A DNA stretch of 8,621 nucleotides from Planctomycetaceae bacterium (lineage in GTDB: Bacteria; Planctomycetota; Planctomycetia; Pirellulales; Thermoguttaceae). The notes under the pieces were generated by a model. The model saw only the letters and a program-made list of their open reading frames with translations, had not been told where the DNA came from and made no database searches. Each line of letters opens with the position of its first letter. Position 1 is the stretch's first letter. The DNA lies in contig JAITQV010000159.1 of assembly GCA_031288765.1 (NCBI GenBank), positions 1 through 8,621 on the forward strand, given 5' to 3'. Positions 6,035 through 8,621 of this stretch are shown in pieces. The position numbers and the translations under genes were made by a program.

Positions 6035-6242
6035 TTTATTAACCACTGAACACACGAAATACACGGAATTTGTAATAGTAATAATGTTTACGTACAACTT
6101 CAAGGTTGGTTTATTTATAGAAAATAGGACGCAAAAAGGTTTTTTTATTATTGTATTCATTTTGTATCCTCAAAAAATAAACTTGTGATCGTATCAATTT
6201 ACTAAAATGTCCGTGTGTTCCGTATATTCTGCGGTTAATAAA
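6035..6242. repeat. 208-bp inverted-repeat element with ~33-bp imperfect arms
   Basis: The left arm (from 6035) reads TTTATTAACC, then ACACG-rich sequence to about 6067. The complement of the right arm (from 6242 back to about 6210) starts with the same TTTATTAACC and continues with related sequence. Of the first 33 positions 27 match, with the outer 10 perfect. About 140 bp of AT-rich DNA separate the arms, with no gene. The TTAACC plus A/G-C-rich 'ACACGGA' pattern resembles dispersed extragenic repeats seen in many environmental bacteria (from memory, not checked). The right end sits within about 10 bp of the point where DUF433 homology stops, which suggests insertion or rearrangement there. 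The midpart contains ATTTTGTATC (6159-6168), also part of the 19-bp repeat at 2678 and 3273. Confidence 0.65.
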
Positions 6243-6407
6243 ATAGACAGTTACAGAGATACCTTCTGATAACCCTTGAAAAATATCGCCGACAGTTATT
6301 CTTGTACCTTTTATATAAAGTTTTTCAAAACGTATCGTTTGGTCAATAACAATATAATTTAATAATTCCACAGAAATATTACAAAAATACAAACTTATTG
6401 ACAACAT
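6111..6407 (-). pseudogene. Disrupted DUF433 antitoxin-like gene
   Basis: The open frame encodes 98 residues, but only about residues 18-52 look like a protein family. YIVIDQTIRFEKLYIKGTRI, followed by TVGDIFQGLSEGIS, fits the DUF433 core, in which an I-D-P-x-I-R-F-G-K-P segment precedes I-x-G-T-R-I-x-V-x-D-I-L and a late G-M-S. The usual GKP has become EKL. After residue 52 (about 6252) the expected helix and the YPxLT-type segment are missing. The frame instead reads through the right arm of the 6035-6242 element (FINRRIYGTHG) and then low-complexity AT-rich sequence. DUF433 proteins are short, commonly about 70-80 residues, and are often antitoxins paired with a DUF5615 PIN-like toxin; no such toxin gene follows. 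The start at 6407 lies 13 bp downstream of the membrane-protein gene stop, so it was probably in that operon. Family call is fairly good; loss of function is inferred. Confidence 0.6.
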
Positions 6408-6420
6408 AAAGTATAAATAT

Positions 6421-7761
6421 TTACAACCGGATCAGAATCGAAATTACTATCGCCGAAATAAGAGTTCCAAAATAAATGAGAACTGCACAAAATTTTTGTC
6501 CAAGTGATTTTTGACCTGAAAAGTGGGTTCGCATGTTGACTATTGCCCAAGCGATCCAAAAACCGAAAAACCCAGCAGGTAAAGTGTAAAGAGGCGATTC
6601 TTTCGGTGCTTTTCCAATCAAAAAATCAAGTCCCTTGAGAAAAAAGAACACAACACCTAACATCAACAAAAACGGTATCACACAACCCATGTGATCAAGT
6701 TGAATTCTGTCCCAAATATTGGCGATGAGAACGAATCCTCGACCAAGAATACTACTTTTGTTGCGATAATTTGATTTTGGAAGCATGGTTTTAAGCATGA
6801 TTCCATAATAACCGCGAACAATAAACGACCATCGGGCAGTGTTCACATTTTCAGCAGCGGCAATAACCCGCTCTTCGTTAAACTCCTTTTTTTCGGTTTG
6901 TAAATACTGAAAAAGATTTCCCAGAAAATCAATCAGAAGTATCAAGTCTTCCGATTTTTTATAGTCGGCAAAATCATTCATAACTCCAAGCAGAGTTTCT
7001 GTTGGATCCGTATAAAATAAAGCTCGCCAAATCCATAGACGGAGCATGATCGGTTCTTTATGAACAGATAACGCAAGTTTAAACAATTCTTGTTGTTCAA
7101 CATCACTTTGCTTTGACATACCCTCAAGAAGTGATGTTGTTGCTCTTCGGTCTGTTCCCCAAGGTAATCTCAGTAGATACTTTTTACAAGCAGCACGAGC
7201 AACCGGATCTTTTCGGGTTCCCAAAAGTTTAACGATATCGGAAAGTCCTCCATCATCCGGATTCCAACGAATATACTTAAATGCCGACATACGGCTTTGA
7301 TGTTCGCTGTAATTGGTTCCTTCTTGGGATTCACGATTTGCTAACCGTTCAATGTTGTCTATCAGTTCTTCACTAATTTTGATGTTCGGCTCGTTCGAAA
7401 GAATGGAGTACAGTTTTGGAGTCAGAAAAGAACCGGGGAAACCGTAATAATCTTTCATTGTCCATAGAGCATCGAAAGAAACACGATCAGCAATAGTTTC
7501 CAGTGCCGTCCAAATATCCGACACATAGATTTTTTGATTGAGTTTATCTAAGAACAATTGAAAAATTTCGGTGATATTTATCGTCTCAAAAAGGACGGTT
7601 ATCATTTCGTTTTTAATTTTCTCAAACCGCTCATAAATTTCATTGCCGGAATAAATGAATGTCTTTTGAAGATCGGCGAGAATAGCAATAATTTCCTGAG
7701 CGTTTCGATCGGCAACGGCTTGCTCAAGTTTGTCGATAACCGGAATCAATTCTTCATGCAT
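6421..7761 (-). CDS. Unrecognised helical protein with three C-terminal membrane segments
   Basis: A 446-residue protein that I cannot assign to a family. Residues 1-350 are predicted from their pattern to be mostly alpha-helical and charged, with spaced Leu/Ile/Ala helices such as 173-199, 208-232 and 270-290. These loosely recall HEAT-like repeats, but no repeat could be confirmed. The last 90 residues hold three hydrophobic segments at about 359-381 (GCVIPFLLMLGVVFFFLKGL), 391-410 (LYTLPAGFFGFWIAWAIVNM) and 423-445. A large soluble N-terminal domain would thus be anchored by a C-terminal membrane bundle; with no signal peptide it probably faces the cytoplasm. The ATG at 7761 has no Shine-Dalgarno sequence. 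The gene lies 80 bp downstream of the Rpn-type nuclease and 13 bp upstream of the DUF433 remnant on the same strand, which suggests a shared transcript but proves no joint function. It could be an effector, a scaffold, or simply a lineage-specific protein. Confidence 0.75.
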   Translation of the reverse strand: MHEELIPVIDKLEQAVADRNAQEIIAILADLQKTFIYSGNEIYERFEKIKNEMITVLFETINITEIFQLFLDKLNQKIYVSDIWTALETIADRVSFDALWTMKDYYGFPGSFLTPKLYSILSNEPNIKISEELIDNIERLANRESQEGTNYSEHQSRMSAFKYIRWNPDDGGLSDIVKLLGTRKDPVARAACKKYLLRLPWGTDRRATTSLLEGMSKQSDVEQQELFKLALSVHKEPIMLRLWIWRALFYTDPTETLLGVMNDFADYKKSEDLILLIDFLGNLFQYLQTEKKEFNEERVIAAAENVNTARWSFIVRGYYGIMLKTMLPKSNYRNKSSILGRGFVLIANIWDRIQLDHMGCVIPFLLMLGVVFFFLKGLDFLIGKAPKESPLYTLPAGFFGFWIAWAIVNMRTHFSGQKSLGQKFCAVLIYFGTLISAIVISILIRL

Positions 7762-7841
7762 GGAAAAATATTGTAATGATTCGGCGGGATTTTGGAAGAC
7801 AACTTTGATGTTAAAAATCAGGAGGATATAAAAGGGGATTT

Positions 7842-8621
7842 TTACAGTTGGCTTTTTGCCAATTGCTCCTGCAATTTTTTAATTAATTTGTTTTGTTCTT
7901 CAAGTGCTTTTTTGTTCTCTTCATTTACTTTTTTCTCTTCTTCAATTACTTTATCTTTTTCTTCAATTACTTTATCTTTTTCCTCAATCGTTTTATCTTT
8001 TTCTTCAATTACTTTATCTTTTTTTTCAAGTGCTTTATCTTTTTCAATGATAGAGCGTTCCTTGTCTTGAAGCTCTTTCATGAAATCGTCTTCCATTTCC
8101 ATTTCCGCCTGAATATCCGCATTTCCCGACGCCATGAGAAGACGCCGAATTATCGGGCGGTACATTTCGGGATATTCGTTTTCGTCCACATTCAAGATAT
8201 GGCGGTTGGCGGTGCGATTTCCTTGATCGAAAATGCTCAACAGTTTTTCGGCATCGTTACGGCGGTGTTGTTTCAGTTGGTCGAATTGCACAATCCACGA
8301 ACGGTGGTGCAAACCTTCGATAAATTCATTTGTTACATTGAGATTTTTTTTGGTTGTTCCGTCTTTGATATTCTGATCAACCTGAATAATGGGACAATCG
8401 TTAACACCGATATCATAACCCAGCAGGAAGATAGCATAAATTTGGCACGCTTTTTTGTTTTCTTCTTTGCCGTAGGAATTATCGGGGTTTTGGTAATGCA
8501 ACCCCAGATAACGGCGGAAACGCATAATATCCGACGAAAACTTTGCTTTTTGCAATTCGATCATTACGGATTTGGTTTTACCGTCGGCGGTTGAGATTTG
8601 GGCGGAGAAATCGAAGCGGCA
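7842..8621 (-). CDS. Rpn-type PD-(D/E)XK nuclease with heptad coiled-coil tail (5' end beyond window)
   Basis: The reading frame stays open to the right edge, so the true start lies outside; 259 codons are visible before the TAA. A Met at 8564 is internal, because the residues before it (CRFDFSAQIS) continue the domain. The catalytic core is visible as D in RFDF followed 17 residues later by the E-x-Q-K motif in MIELQKAKF, the D...ExQ/K signature of the PD-(D/E)XK 'Rpn / PDDEXK nuclease family transposase' group. SSDIMRFRRYLGLHYQNP and the later AIFLLGYDIG, EFIEGLHHRSWIVQFDQLKQ and LLSIFDQ are features I associate with this family. The C-terminal third is a highly charged coiled coil of near-perfect heptads (EEKDKVI type). 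E. coli Rpn proteins are DNA endonucleases that promote RecA-independent recombination, and some phage-defence roles have been proposed. These proteins are often found in many copies per genome. It probably heads the group with the membrane-protein gene. Confidence 0.82.
   Translation of the reverse strand, partial: CRFDFSAQISTADGKTKSVMIELQKAKFSSDIMRFRRYLGLHYQNPDNSYGKEENKKACQIYAIFLLGYDIGVNDCPIIQVDQNIKDGTTKKNLNVTNEFIEGLHHRSWIVQFDQLKQHRRNDAEKLLSIFDQGNRTANRHILNVDENEYPEMYRPIIRRLLMASGNADIQAEMEMEDDFMKELQDKERSIIEKDKALEKKDKVIEEKDKTIEEKDKVIEEKDKVIEEEKKVNEENKKALEEQNKLIKKLQEQLAKSQL
7943..8047 (-). repeat. Five 21-bp in-frame repeats coding the nuclease coiled coil
   Basis: Units start at 7943, 7964, 7985, 8006 and 8027 (plus-strand coordinates). 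All are 21 bp and share CAATTACTTTATCTTTTT with few changes. Each codes one coiled-coil heptad on the minus strand (EEKDKVI, EEKDKTI, EKKDKVI-like). Because the unit equals seven codons, copy-number change would alter tail length without a frameshift. Confidence 0.85.

Noticed and set aside
7893..8594. Phe-rich plus-strand open frame of 233 codons
   Set aside because: It is the antisense of the Lys/Glu coiled coil of the nuclease gene; the minus-strand frame carries the PD-(D/E)XK motifs.

Overview
The window is bacterial chromosomal DNA of moderate GC that looks AT-rich between genes. It carries six recognisable or partly recognisable protein genes, one degraded gene and an unusual amount of structured repeat DNA. 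No rRNA, tRNA, ribosomal protein or complete mobile element is visible, so the host cannot be fixed. Only the M14 peptidase gene has a convincing Shine-Dalgarno sequence. Extragenic repeats, a PD-(D/E)XK (Rpn-type) nuclease with a heptad coiled coil and a DUF433 remnant suggest a repeat-rich environmental or gut bacterium. A PVC-group (Planctomycetota-like) host is my guess only.

Layout. Positions 1-128 hold no gene. On the minus strand, a CbpA-type DnaJ co-chaperone (1536-2501) is followed by a secreted M14 zinc carboxypeptidase of the cytosolic-carboxypeptidase type (129-1355). A sigma70-like promoter candidate precedes the chaperone. The gap 2502-3402 (about 900 bp) has no credible gene. 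It contains a 131-bp inverted-repeat element, a tandem array of ten and a half 21-bp units built from alternating TTGTC/GACAA half-sites, further hairpins, and a 19-bp exact direct repeat bracketing most of this material.

On the plus strand, a Dpm1-type polyprenol-phosphate mannosyltransferase (3403-4119) and a UmuD-type self-cleaving SOS peptidase (4203-4619) follow one another. They converge on SbcD (4667-5965, minus), the nuclease subunit of the SbcCD double-strand-break complex. Neither UmuC nor SbcC is next to its usual partner.

From 5966 to the right edge the DNA looks accessory. A PD-(D/E)XK nuclease of the Rpn type (7842 to beyond the edge), an unrecognised helical protein with three C-terminal membrane segments (6421-7761) and a DUF433 antitoxin-like remnant (within 6243-6407) lie head to tail on the minus strand. 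The DUF433 frame loses its homology almost exactly where a 208-bp inverted-repeat element (6035-6242) begins, which suggests that the element inserted into it or replaced its end.

Functionally the window mixes housekeeping genes (protein folding, lipid-linked mannose donor, DNA repair) with a decaying accessory segment. The items most worth following are the 21-bp half-site array and the element-interrupted DUF433 gene beside the nuclease/membrane-protein pair.
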